64,000 bases of DNA, taken from NCBI GenBank assembly GCA_023415305.1, contig JAEZKZ010000082.1, positions 1 to 64,000 on the forward strand, written 5' to 3'. Below, one piece after another: positions 15,705 to 24,137 of this stretch; within the stretch, counting starts at the first letter, position 1, and each line of letters starts with the position of its first letter. Made by a program: the position numbers and the translations under genes. The notes under the pieces were generated by a model. It had not been told where the DNA came from, made no database searches, and worked only from the letters and a program-made list of their open reading frames with translations. This stretch comes from Bacillota bacterium (lineage in GTDB: Bacteria; Bacillota; Clostridia; Acetivibrionales; DSM-1351).

Positions 15705-17128
15705 TATTTCCAGAACTCCTTCAAATTGTACTTTTTCGTTAAGATACCACGGATATCCAGCATGGCAGTATAAGTGGGCAGGATGTGGAATACTCCTCCC
15801 GCAGGCGTTTGTTCCAGCCCACGTTCCAGTAGCAACTGGTAGTCCTTGATTATTCTTATCTTCCTGATATCCAGGCCGCTGTACTTCAATCGGACTGCCA
15901 TATCCTCGCCCCTGACGCCGGAGGTGAACAAATTACCTATTCTGTCAGACACATTATTAAGCTGCTCGAAATCTACATCCCAAAGCCAGGATATATCAGT
16001 ACCGTCAGCCAGGTTGTCATTAATCAGAAATGCAGCATTCAGCTGCTTATCGTCGAGGGTCAGAAAGCTCAATACCTGATTAAACCCGGTGGGGTTTTTT
16101 ACCAAAATTAGCTTAATGGTTTTGTCACCAACAGATATTGATTCCATTCTGCCAAAGCCGCATTCAAAGGATTGCATGGCACTTATCACGGTTTCGGTTT
16201 TATAGTTTAAAGCAAGACCGCAGGCTGCTGCTGCCATTGCATTATAGACGTTATACAAGCCTGGGAGATTAATGCGGGTTGTGTACTGTTGTTCCAGGTG
16301 GGAGAGTGGTGGAACAGACCTCCAGCTGATGGTGGTATAACTGCTCCCGGTCTCTTGTATGCCGGTACATTCCAGATGGGCAGCAGGCCTTTTGTAGCCG
16401 CAGTTTGTGCAGTAAAATCCGCCCAGATGACCGTAAATATGGTTTGTGTATTCATATTTGCTTTTGCAGTTAATGCAGAAGATTGCATCAGTATTAATAT
16501 CGCCTCCGCCGGAGTTGTTACCGGAGCTGTTGCCGGTATTGGCCTCTGGAGAAACACCATAATATAATACCTGCTTTTGAGTATCTCTGCCTAAGGAAGC
16601 ACACATGGAGTCATCCGCATTGAGAATAAGAGTTGTGCTGTCATCAATTCTTTCGAGTCCGGATTTGACGGCGTTCAATGTTGAGTACAATTCTCCGTAT
16701 CTGTCCAGCTGATCTCTGAAGAAATTTGTGACAACTACAGCTTTGGGCTGAAGATGTTTGGTTACCTGATTAAAGGCCGCCTCATCGCTTTCAATAAGTG
16801 CCACCCGGTGTTTTGGCTTACCAGTAAGGGTTACTGCCTGAATAAATATGGTAGTTATCCCACTTAAAAGGTTAGCACCGGATTTGTTAGTTATGTAATC
16901 CACATCGTTATTTTTCAATATTTCTTCAATAATTCTGGTAGTTGTAGTCTTACCATTTGTCCCGGTTACCATTATGACTTCAAAATCTCCGGCAATTGAC
17001 CTTAGTATGCCGGGGTATATCTTGAAGGCAAGTTTTCCCGGAAGAGTAGTTCCGCCCTTTCTCAGAAGACGGAGAACTTTAATGGTAAGTTTCGATATAA
17101 AAATGGAAATTAATTGTTTCAAATTCAT
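15704..17128 (-). CDS. murT: Lipid II isoglutaminyl synthase subunit MurT (Mur ligase family)
   Basis: The 474-residue protein activates the D-glutamate of lipid II with ATP for amidation by GatD. It has the Mur ligase P-loop (VTGTNGKTTTTR, about residues 54-65) and a Mur ligase centre (LIESDEAAF). An inserted four-Cys zinc ribbon (CINCKSKYEY ... FYCTNCGYK) is typical of MurT, and the C-terminal domain is DUF1727. The stop of murT and the start of gatD overlap by one base, so the pair is coupled. It runs leftward, away from the murA right junction. Catalytic features are intact here although gatD is broken. Confidence 0.94.
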   Translation of the reverse strand: MNLKQLISIFISKLTIKVLRLLRKGGTTLPGKLAFKIYPGILRSIAGDFEVIMVTGTNGKTTTTRIIEEILKNNDVDYITNKSGANLLSGITTIFIQAVTLTGKPKHRVALIESDEAAFNQVTKHLQPKAVVVTNFFRDQLDRYGELYSTLNAVKSGLERIDDSTTLILNADDSMCASLGRDTQKQVLYYGVSPEANTGNSSGNNSGGGDINTDAIFCINCKSKYEYTNHIYGHLGGFYCTNCGYKRPAAHLECTGIQETGSSYTTISWRSVPPLSHLEQQYTTRINLPGLYNVYNAMAAAACGLALNYKTETVISAMQSFECGFGRMESISVGDKTIKLILVKNPTGFNQVLSFLTLDDKQLNAAFLINDNLADGTDISWLWDVDFEQLNNVSDRIGNLFTSGVRGEDMAVRLKYSGLDIRKIRIIKDYQLLLERGLEQTPAGGVFHILPTYTAMLDIRGILTKKYNLKEFWK

Positions 17129-17277
17129 AAAAGCTCCTGAATTATACTTAATACATTATTAATTAGATCTTTTTACACTAATAAAAGCTAAATTATAAGC
17201 AATATAAATCTAATAAAAAACATTATAACATTTTAACGAACATATAAGAAGTATTGACATATTTATTATTATCTTAT

Positions 17278-17307
17278 TTGATGGGCAATACATTTTTATG
17301 ATATAAT
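17278..17307 (+). promoter_or_regulatory. Promoter just before the right murA junction
   Basis: TTGATG (17278-17283) and TATAAT (17302-17307) are 18 bp apart and end 30 bp before the right junction repeat. If active it would supply transcription for the orphaned murA 3' part and ftsQ-sbp-ftsA, replacing the native murA promoter 11 kb upstream. Confidence 0.5.
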
Positions 17308-17336
17308 TACCCTGATAAAAGCCAACAAACCAACAC

Positions 17337-17351
17337 ATCCGGGTGGTTGTG
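17337..17351 (+). repeat. Right 15-bp direct repeat at the murA split (attR-like)
   Basis: ATCCGGGTGGTTGTG is the partner of 6280-6294 with one mismatch (G here, A on the left). With the flanking C-A-C it forms an imperfect inverted repeat, CACATCC...GGTTGTG, around GGGT. From here rightward the frame is MurA (PGGCEIGPRPIDLH). Confidence 0.75.
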
Positions 17352-18259
17352 AAATAGGTCCTAGACCCATAGACCTGCACTTGAAAGCATTAAGAAGTTT
17401 GGGTGCTACAATTAACGATACCAACGGTGGGTACATAACCTGTGAGACTGATGGTCTCAAAGGCTCCGATATATATCTGGACTATCCCAGTGTAGGTGCA
17501 ACAGAAAACGCTATGATTGCAGCGGTTTATGCGCATGGTGATACCATTATAAGAAATGCTGCTAAAGAGCCTGAAATAGTAGACTTACAGAATTTTCTTC
17601 AGAAAATCGGAGCCAGGGTTTCAGGGGCAGGATCAAGTGTTATCAGAATCAGGGGCTTTGAAAAGAAATTCAATAGTGTGGAATATGATGTTATCCCTGA
17701 TAGAATAATCACTGGTACATATATGGTTGCTTCAGCTATAACCGGTGGAAATGTGGTCATAAAGGATATAATACCCGAGCATATTATTTCAATAGCATCG
17801 ATATTAAGAGATATTGGCTGTCAGATCAATATCAAAAGAAATGATATTCAGGTTATATCAGGATCAAAGCTTGAAGCTGTTGAAGTTATTAGAACCTTGC
17901 CATATCCGGGGTTTCCTACAGACATGCAGGCCCAGATTATGGCATTACTAACCTTGTGTAAAGGCACCAGCATAATTATTGAAACAATTTTTGAGAGTAG
18001 ATATAAGCATGTTGACGAGCTTTTAAAAATGGGGGCAAATATAAGAATAGATGGCCGAATGGCTGTAATAAAGGGAGTCGGCAGACTCAACGGAGCTCAG
18101 GTTACAGCCAGGGATTTGCGCGGGGGAGCAGCTCTGATACTGGCTGGTCTGGCTGCAAGCGGAGAAACAGTAGTGACAGGTCTGGAACATATAGACCGGG
18201 GCTACTATAAGGTGGAAGATAAACTAGCTTCTTTGGGAGCTGATATAGTAAGGAAGTAA
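17339..18259 (+). pseudogene. murA: murA, C-terminal part (from PGGC to the stop), split gene
   Basis: The frame picks up MurA exactly at PGGCEIGPRPIDLH, where Cys is the catalytic residue. It continues without damage for 302 residues after the Cys to the normal ending (ERGYYK-type DRGYYKVEDKLASLGADIVRK). Joined to the 5946-6293 part at the 15-bp repeat, it gives a 418-residue protein, the normal MurA length. No credible start exists: the first in-frame TTG (17381) has no ribosome site and lies beyond the active site. The order murA-ftsQ-sbp-ftsA-ftsZ downstream is the usual clostridial one, so this is the ancestral murA locus. Confidence 0.93.
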
Positions 18260-18262
18260 CAA

Positions 18263-19102
18263 ATGAAAAAATCGTCGGTATCTTCAAATGAAAAAAAGAA
18301 AAAGACTAGTAAAAAGAAACGCAGAAGATTGAGAAGGATCCGTAGACTTCTGGTTTTTCTGTTGATTGTTTCAGGGGTAATCGTATTTGCCAGATCCTCT
18401 TTTTTTACTGTTGAAAAAATAGATGTCACCGGCAATAAAAAATATTCTGAAAAAGAATTAGTTGTAAAAACAGGTCTTGTTCCAGGAAGAAATGTTTTTA
18501 AGATGTTGGGAGAGAAACCAAAGAATCTGCTAAATTTCAGCTTTAATGACTTGGAACAGGAAGTTTCAAAATCTATGCCATATATCAAATCTGTAAGCAT
18601 AAGGCCGGCCTTACCAGCTACAATAAAAATAAAAGTACAGGAAAGAACTCCATTCGCAATTCTTGAGGTAAACAGCAAAAATCTTCTTGTGGACAGGGAA
18701 GGCTATGCTTTAGAGGTTCTTGACAGTAAATCCCCTCTACTGAAAAATTATTTTAAAATAATAGGTACATCGGTGGATAGCTTTAATATGGGACAAGCTG
18801 TAGAATTTAAAGATGGAATATCTTTAATGGATTTAAGCAGCTTTTGTGATATAGTAATTAAGAATGACAAAAAAGAAAATTTAAAGCTATATGAAAAAAT
18901 AACTGTTATAGATTTATCCGATTTTCCGTATTTGTCTGTTCAGTTTGATAAGAGGATTATGGTGAAATTCAGTGATCTGGAAAAGGCAGACTATGAATTA
19001 AGTGTTTTCAGGCATTTATTTGTCAATAATATTACTGCAAAACAAAAGGGTATGCTGGATTTTACAAAAGGCAGCAATCCTTATTTTGTACCTGATAAAT
19101 AA
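18263..19102 (+). CDS. ftsQ: Cell division protein FtsQ/DivIB
   Basis: The 279-residue single-pass membrane protein belongs to the divisome core that controls septal peptidoglycan synthesis. A very basic cytoplasmic tail (KKKKTSKKKRRRLRRIRR) precedes a membrane helix (about residues 29-49). A POTRA domain (VEKIDVTGNKKYSEKELV) and the FtsQ beta domain follow on the outside. The length is normal for DivIB. It starts 3 nt after the murA stop and is part of the same transcription unit. Confidence 0.92.
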   Translation: MKKSSVSSNEKKKKTSKKKRRRLRRIRRLLVFLLIVSGVIVFARSSFFTVEKIDVTGNKKYSEKELVVKTGLVPGRNVFKMLGEKPKNLLNFSFNDLEQEVSKSMPYIKSVSIRPALPATIKIKVQERTPFAILEVNSKNLLVDREGYALEVLDSKSPLLKNYFKIIGTSVDSFNMGQAVEFKDGISLMDLSSFCDIVIKNDKKENLKLYEKITVIDLSDFPYLSVQFDKRIMVKFSDLEKADYELSVFRHLFVNNITAKQKGMLDFTKGSNPYFVPDK

Positions 19103-19144
19103 TTTACAATTATTATAAGCAAAAGAGAAAGGAAGGTTATTAAT

Positions 19145-19507
19145 ATGATACCGATACTTGGCTTGATTTTGGGAATACTTATAGGTCTGTTTATTCCAAT
19201 TACCATACCATCAGAATACTTCACATATGTAGCTGTTGCTATTCTGGCAGCTCTGGATTCAGTATTCGGGGGTATAGTTGCAACAATAAACAAGAAGTTT
19301 GAGATGAGAATTTTTTTATCGGGATTCTTCGGAAACGCATTACTTGCAGCAGGCCTGGCATATATAGGCGATAAGCTGGGAATTCAGATTTATCTTGCTG
19401 CTATATTTGCGTTCGGAAACAGACTGTTCTTAAACTTTGCTTTAATTAGAAGATATCTATTGAATAAATTTCTCAAAAAAGATAATATAGTAAAAGAGGA
19501 TTTCTAA
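19145..19507 (+). CDS. sbp: Small basic protein Sbp (DUF1290)
   Basis: The 120-residue membrane protein has three or four helices and begins MIPILGLILGILIGLF, with ALDSVFGGIVA in the middle. This is the DUF1290 family, usually found between ftsQ and ftsA in Gram-positives (B. subtilis sbp). It is an integral membrane protein of unknown biochemical function. AAAGGAAGG precedes ATG 19145. Confidence 0.88.
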   Translation: MIPILGLILGILIGLFIPITIPSEYFTYVAVAILAALDSVFGGIVATINKKFEMRIFLSGFFGNALLAAGLAYIGDKLGIQIYLAAIFAFGNRLFLNFALIRRYLLNKFLKKDNIVKEDF

Positions 19508-19554
19508 GCGCATTTGAAGGGATTCTTGATACATAATTTAGGGGGGCAGTTTTT

Positions 19555-20790
19555 GTGTCTGACGTTATTGTAGGAGTTGATATTGGTACTACAAAAGTTA
19601 GTACTGTAATTGGAAAAACTAACAATGCAGGTGAAGTGGAAATTCTTGGAAAAGGAATTGAAGCCTGTGCAGGGATAAAAAAAGGAATTATTGTTGACAT
19701 TGACGCTACCTCCAACTCAATACAAAGTTCTGTAAAGAAAGCTGAAGCCCAGGCAGAGATGAAAGTGGTATCTGCCTATGTTAACATTTCAGGGCTGCAT
19801 GTAGAAATAATAAATCACAAAACATATACAAATATAACTAACGACAATAAGGAAATCTCCAGACATGATGTAGAAAAGCTTCTTTACTCGGCAGGAACCA
19901 TTGCAATAGCTGATGACAGTGAAATAATAGATGTAGTACCCAGGCAATTTATTGTTGATGGCTATGATGGAATAAATGATCCTGTTGGAATGAAGGGAAC
20001 TAAGCTGGAGGGCGATTTTGACGTTGTTGTTGGGAAAATAATATCAGTTCAGAATATCGTAAGGAGTATGGAAAAAGCCGGCATAAGAGTGGACGGCCTT
20101 ATTGCAGAAGGGTTTTCAGCCGGAGAGTGTCTTCTTTTGCCTGATGAAAAGGATATGGGGGTAATACTCATAGACGTTGGCGGGGGAACCACCGAGATCA
20201 GTGTTTTCAAGGATGAAAAACTTGTTATGAATAAATGTCTCCCGGTGGGTGGTGATCATATTACTAATGATTTATCCATTGCATTGAAAATGACCTATTC
20301 TGAATCGGAAAAGATCAAGAGACAATTCCAGCTGGCTTTAACAACATTAATCAAAAATGATCAGGAAATTTCAGTCAGCGATCTGAGCGAAAGCTTTAAG
20401 AAAAATATCAGAGTCTCCGACGCCATAGAAGTTATAGAAGCTAGAGTGTATGAGATATTTACTTTGTGTAAGGATTTGGTAAATAAGAACTGCCCCGGTA
20501 ATTACGGTGCAGGTGTGGTTTTATCAGGAAATGGTATAGCTTCTTTGGATGGAGCCATGCAGATAGCTTATGAAGTTTTTGATATTCCAGTGAGGGTCGC
20601 TGCATCAAAAGTCAGGAACATACCAACACTTGACTACTGTACTGCGGCGGGAATAGTAAAGTATATTGCAAGGCAGGACAAGGAAGCCAGTACTATTAGT
20701 ATAAAAAGTATACCGAAGACAAATAAAAAGGTTAAGGAAAGAACCTTTATAAAGAAAGCAATAGCAGCATTAAAAGATTTTTTTTATTAG
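19555..20790 (+). CDS. ftsA: Cell division protein FtsA
   Basis: The 411-residue actin-like ATPase anchors the FtsZ ring to the membrane. It shows the phosphate 1 motif VGVDIGTTKVSTVIG, the SHS2/1C subdomain inserted after residue 85, the phosphate 2 motif ILIDVGGGTTEIS, and the adenosine motif GVVLSGNGIAS. It ends in a short amphipathic basic helix (FIKKAIAALKDFFY) that would bind the membrane. The GTG start at 19555 has AGGGGGG upstream. A weak dyad, TTAGGCAA/TTGCCTAA, overlaps its stop. Confidence 0.95.
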   Translation: MSDVIVGVDIGTTKVSTVIGKTNNAGEVEILGKGIEACAGIKKGIIVDIDATSNSIQSSVKKAEAQAEMKVVSAYVNISGLHVEIINHKTYTNITNDNKEISRHDVEKLLYSAGTIAIADDSEIIDVVPRQFIVDGYDGINDPVGMKGTKLEGDFDVVVGKIISVQNIVRSMEKAGIRVDGLIAEGFSAGECLLLPDEKDMGVILIDVGGGTTEISVFKDEKLVMNKCLPVGGDHITNDLSIALKMTYSESEKIKRQFQLALTTLIKNDQEISVSDLSESFKKNIRVSDAIEVIEARVYEIFTLCKDLVNKNCPGNYGAGVVLSGNGIASLDGAMQIAYEVFDIPVRVAASKVRNIPTLDYCTAAGIVKYIARQDKEASTISIKSIPKTNKKVKERTFIKKAIAALKDFFY

Positions 20791-20940
20791 GCAATACAAA
20801 CAAAACTTGCCTAATTTACGTTTATAATATATTATTATTAATGGGTATTTTTATAACTTATTTTGAGTATAATCATATAATTAATATACACAGGTATGCA
20901 ATTCAAGTCTAATTTACCAATGCTAAAGGGGGATTTTACT

Positions 20941-22077
20941 TTGCTAGATTTTGAAATTGATATGGATCATTTTGCCCAGATAAAAGTAGTAGGATGTGGT
21001 GGCGGAGGAAACAACGCTGTTAATCGAATGATTGATGCAGGACTTAGAGGTGTAGATTTTATTGCTATAAATACAGACAAACAGGCTTTGTTTTTATCCA
21101 AGGCTAATACCAAAATTCAAATTGGTGACAAGCTTACCAAGGGTCTTGGTGCTGGGGCAAATCCCGACATCGGAGAGAAAGCGGCAAATGAAAGCAGAGA
21201 TGAAATTGCTCAGGCAATAAAGGGTGCAGATATGGTATTTGTTACAGCAGGTATGGGTGGCGGTACCGGTACAGGTGCAGCACCAGTTGTAGCCCAGCTT
21301 GCAAGAGAAATGGGAATATTAACTGTTGCAGTTGTTACAAAACCCTTTATGTTCGAAAGCAGAACCCGTATGCAGCATGCAGAGAGAGGAATAGAAAACC
21401 TGAAAAATTCTGTTGACTCACTTGTTACTATTCCAAATGACAGACTGCTTCAGGTAGTTGAAAAGCGTACTACAATGGTTGAAGCATTCAGAATGGCTGA
21501 TGACATACTTCGTCAGGGCGTTCAGGGTATATCCGACTTGATAGCTGTTCCCGGACTTGTAAATCTTGACTTTGCTGATGTTAAGACAATTATGCTGAGT
21601 TCAGGCCTTGCCCATATGGGTATAGGCAGAGCTTCCGGCGAAAGCAGAGCGGAAGAAGCCGCAAGACAGGCTATTCACAGTCCTCTTCTCGAAACCTCAA
21701 TAGAGGGGGCAAGAAGAGTACTGGTAAATATAACAGGTGGACCTGATTTAGGTTTGTTTGAAGTAAATACCGCCGCCGAGCTTGTTCAAAAGTCAGCTGA
21801 CCCTGAAGCAAATATTATATTTGGAGCTGTTATCGATGACAATCTTAAGGATGAGTTAATGATAACTGTTATAGCTACAGGCTTTGAAAACAGTCCGGTC
21901 TTAAAGAAATTTGACAAACCTGCAGAGAAACCCAAGAATCAACCTGCTACTGCTGTACCTGCACATGACAGCAGCAGCTATGCGGCAGCAACTACTGAGA
22001 AGAGCAGTTCAAATTCGGGTTCCTCCGATAACGAGCTTGATATACCAACCTTCCTGAGAAGGAACAGATTTAAGTAA
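20941..22077 (+). CDS. ftsZ: Cell division GTPase FtsZ
   Basis: The 378-residue tubulin homologue forms the cytokinetic ring. It has the N-terminal GCGGGGNNAVNRMI, the tubulin signature GGGTGTGAAP and the T7 synergy region NLDFADVKTIM. A disordered Ser/Ala linker leads to the C-terminal peptide ELDIPTFLRRNRFK, which binds FtsA and SepF. I chose TTG 20941 because AAAGGGGG sits 8 nt before it and family homology starts there; the ATG at 20896 adds 15 unlikely residues. A terminator follows at 22107. Confidence 0.96.
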   Translation: MLDFEIDMDHFAQIKVVGCGGGGNNAVNRMIDAGLRGVDFIAINTDKQALFLSKANTKIQIGDKLTKGLGAGANPDIGEKAANESRDEIAQAIKGADMVFVTAGMGGGTGTGAAPVVAQLAREMGILTVAVVTKPFMFESRTRMQHAERGIENLKNSVDSLVTIPNDRLLQVVEKRTTMVEAFRMADDILRQGVQGISDLIAVPGLVNLDFADVKTIMLSSGLAHMGIGRASGESRAEEAARQAIHSPLLETSIEGARRVLVNITGGPDLGLFEVNTAAELVQKSADPEANIIFGAVIDDNLKDELMITVIATGFENSPVLKKFDKPAEKPKNQPATAVPAHDSSSYAAATTEKSSSNSGSSDNELDIPTFLRRNRFK

Positions 22078-22106
22078 TCACGATAATTATATTCGGACAA
22101 TTTTTT

Positions 22107-22172
22107 AGGAAGTGTTGCAAACTACCGACAAGGCAGAGTGTACACTTCCTTTTTAATAGTAAAAAGGAAGTC
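22107..22172 (+). promoter_or_regulatory. Overlapping terminator and ribosome-site hairpin between ftsZ and bceR
   Basis: AGGAAGTGT (22107-22115) pairs with ACACTTCCT (22142-22150), followed by T's, making a terminator. The same ACTTCCTTTTT can instead pair with AAAAAGGAAGT (22162-22172), a perfect 11-bp stem that hides the ribosome site of the next gene. The two stems exclude each other. Confidence 0.65.
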
Positions 22173-22173
22173 G

Positions 22174-22848
22174 GTTATGTATAGAATTTTTCTTGTGGAA
22201 GATGATAATGCCATTTCTTCTGAGATAAAAAAACATTTAGTAAAATGGGGCTACGATGTTCATTGTGTGGAGGATTTTAACAATGTGGTGGGAGAATTCC
22301 TGAAGTATGAACCTCAACTGATTCTTATGGATATATCTCTTCCATTCTATAACGGGTTTTACTGGTGTACTGAAATCAGAAAACTATCTAAAGTACCTGT
22401 AGTATTCATTTCCTCGGCCAGTGACAATATGAATATTATTATGGCTGTTAATATGGGTGGAGATGATTTTATTCCGAAGCCTTTTGATTTTGAAGTACTG
22501 ACGGTCAAAGTGCAGGCTATTCTGAGACGAACTTATGCCTATAACGAACAGACTGCATATTTGGAGCATAATGGTGTATTATTTAATTCCTTGGACGGCT
22601 CGCTGGTGTATCAGGATATGAAAATTGAGCTTACAAAAAATGAACAGAGAATTATTCAGCTGCTTTATGAGAATATCGGTAAGATCGTAAGCAGGGAACA
22701 AATAATGAAACGGTTATGGGACAACGATTGCTTTGTTGATGATAATACACTTACAGTTAATATGACCAGATTGCGTAAGAAATTAGAGGATGCTTCCATA
22801 GAAAATTTTATACACACTAAAAAGGGCTTGGGATATTCTATAAATTGA
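22174..22848 (+). CDS. BceR-like response regulator (OmpR family)
   Basis: The 224-residue protein has a receiver domain (DD at 9-10, phospho-acceptor Asp52 in ILMDISLPFYNG, Lys in FIPKPF) and a C-terminal winged-helix DNA-binding domain (LTKNEQRIIQLLYEN, then LTVNMTRLRKKLED). It sits before an intramembrane-sensing kinase and a BceAB-type transporter. It is thus the regulator of a cell-envelope antimicrobial-peptide module, expected to activate the transporter operon. Start ATG 22174 follows AAAAAGGAAG; the upstream in-frame start at 22138 lies within the hairpin region. Confidence 0.9.
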   Translation, partial: VMYRIFLVEDDNAISSEIKKHLVKWGYDVHCVEDFNNVVGEFLKYEPQLILMDISLPFYNGFYWCTEIRKLSKVPVVFISSASDNMNIIMAVNMGGDDFIPKPFDFEVLTVKVQAILRRTYAYNEQTAYLEHNGVLFNSLDGSLVYQDMKIELTKNEQRIIQLLYENIGKIVSREQIMKRLWDNDCFVDDNTLTVNMTRLRKKLEDASIENFIHTKKGLGYSIN

Positions 22849-22895
22849 TATTGTGCAACATTTCTCATGCTGTTGCAGCAGGCCGGGAGGTTAGC

Positions 22896-22949
22896 TTGAA
22901 AGACTTCGCTAATGCGGCTCAAAGCCACTTAAGTGGCTTAGGAGGTTAA
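22896..22949 (+). CDS. 17-codon leader peptide before bceS
   Basis: A TTG at 22896 follows a perfect GGAGGTTAGC and encodes MKDFANAAQSHLSGLGG, ending at TAA 22947-22949. The stop overlaps the ribosome site of the kinase (GGAGGTTAAT), whose TTG start is at 22951. The first 15 nt are identical to the mini-ORF at 24185. A palindrome, AAGCCACTTAAGTGGCTT, lies inside it just before the kinase ribosome site. Translation coupling or ribosome-sensing control of bceS is likely. Confidence 0.5.
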   Translation: MKDFANAAQSHLSGLGG

Positions 22950-22950
22950 T

Positions 22951-23967
22951 TTGGGAAAGGGACACTTTATGAAACTTATGCTCCGTTACATTTGGTACAG
23001 AAGAAAAGTTATATTTATGTTTATAGTTTACCAGCTTGTTTTCTGTATTATAATTGTCCTTAATCAACTTAAGAATTTGGATAAACTGCTTTACGGAGTA
23101 TATATTTCTGTTTTTATTAGTGTCTGTTATGGAATATGGGATTTTGTAAAGTACTCGAATAGAATAAGAAAAACCGAAGAGCTTCGGGTGAATCTTGAAA
23201 ATGTGCTGGAATTAATGCCACAGGCTTCCGATGACATAGAGAATCAGTATCAGAACATTATTAAATGCATCCATGACGAAATGCAACAGCTTCTTTTCAA
23301 AACAAATCAAAAAGAAACTGAAATGAAGGATTATTACACCTTATGGGCCCATCAGGTAAAAACTCCTCTGGCCGCTATGCGGCTGATACTCCAGAATGAA
23401 AACAGAGATACAGGTATATATTCCTTACAGGAAGAATTATATAAGATTGAACAATATATTGAAATGGTACTGCATTATCTCCGTCTGGAAAGCATGTCTT
23501 CCGATATGCTGTTAAGGGAATACCAGCTGCGGGATATAGTTAATCAGGCTGTTAAACGTAATGCCGTTATGTTTATAAACAGCAAGCTTTCGATAAATAT
23601 AAAGGATTTCTCCCATATTGTTATAACTGATGAAAAATGGCTGCTTTTTGTAATAGAACAGCTTATTACCAATGCTCTGAAATATACCCCCAAGGGCTCC
23701 ATAACTATAAGTCTGGAATGCTGCAGCAATAAACACTGGCTCATAATAGAAGATACAGGAATAGGAATAAAGGGTGAAGATCTTCCCAGAATTTTTGAAA
23801 AAGGTTTCACCGGGTACAATGGAAGACTTGATAAAAAATCTACCGGTATTGGGCTTTATCTATGTAAGCAGATATTAGACAAACTATCTCATAAGATTGA
23901 AGTTTATTCTGAATTGGGTAAAGGTACAAAGGTCTGTATAGATGTTTCAGTCCGGGAGTTTTTCTAG
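22951..23967 (+). CDS. BceS-like intramembrane-sensing histidine kinase
   Basis: The 338-residue kinase has two closely spaced membrane helices (about residues 18-38 and 47-65) with almost no outer loop. This is the mark of BceS-type kinases, which sense through their partner transporter. The phospho-acceptor is His134 in LWAHQVKTPL. The ATPase has an N box (LITNALKYTPKGS), G1 (EDTGIGI), an F box (IFEKGFTG) and G2 (GIGLYLCKQIL). The TTG start at 22951 directly follows GGAGGTTAAT, the same cassette used by bceA. Confidence 0.92.
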   Translation: MGKGHFMKLMLRYIWYRRKVIFMFIVYQLVFCIIIVLNQLKNLDKLLYGVYISVFISVCYGIWDFVKYSNRIRKTEELRVNLENVLELMPQASDDIENQYQNIIKCIHDEMQQLLFKTNQKETEMKDYYTLWAHQVKTPLAAMRLILQNENRDTGIYSLQEELYKIEQYIEMVLHYLRLESMSSDMLLREYQLRDIVNQAVKRNAVMFINSKLSINIKDFSHIVITDEKWLLFVIEQLITNALKYTPKGSITISLECCSNKHWLIIEDTGIGIKGEDLPRIFEKGFTGYNGRLDKKSTGIGLYLCKQILDKLSHKIEVYSELGKGTKVCIDVSVREFF

Positions 23968-24024
23968 TATTTTCAGCCTATCAATTGCCATTTGGCATCA
24001 ACCTTTCTTTTAGTCAGCTCCAAT

Positions 24025-24042
24025 CCTTACAAAAGTGTAAGG
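24025..24042 (+). promoter_or_regulatory. Candidate response-regulator operator upstream of bceAB
   Basis: CCTTACAAAAGTGTAAGG is an inverted repeat (TTACA-N4-TGTAA core). A further TGTAAG half-site follows about two helical turns later (24055-24060). The position, about 330 bp before bceA, suits binding of the BceR-like regulator. Confidence 0.45.
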
Positions 24043-24137
24043 TTAGTATCCGAAATGTAAGCCAGGTCTATGGAAAGACATTTCTAAATATTCCATAATA
24101 TTAACATGATCAATAAAATAAAACAAAGCCGAATCTA

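Noticed and set aside
16207..16567. Overlapping open frames on both strands within murT
   Set aside because: They are shadows of the zinc-ribbon-coding part of murT, without ribosome sites or family-like sequence.
6295..17336. Integrase, transposase or phage genes inside the segment that splits murA
   Set aside because: Every sizeable frame was read and assigned to a receiver, sigma/anti-sigma, PolA, CoaE, SLT, an unknown, AroF, GatD or MurT. None resembles a recombinase.
20896..20940. 15-residue extension of FtsZ
   Set aside because: The ribosome site AAAGGGGG lies within this stretch and points to TTG 20941.
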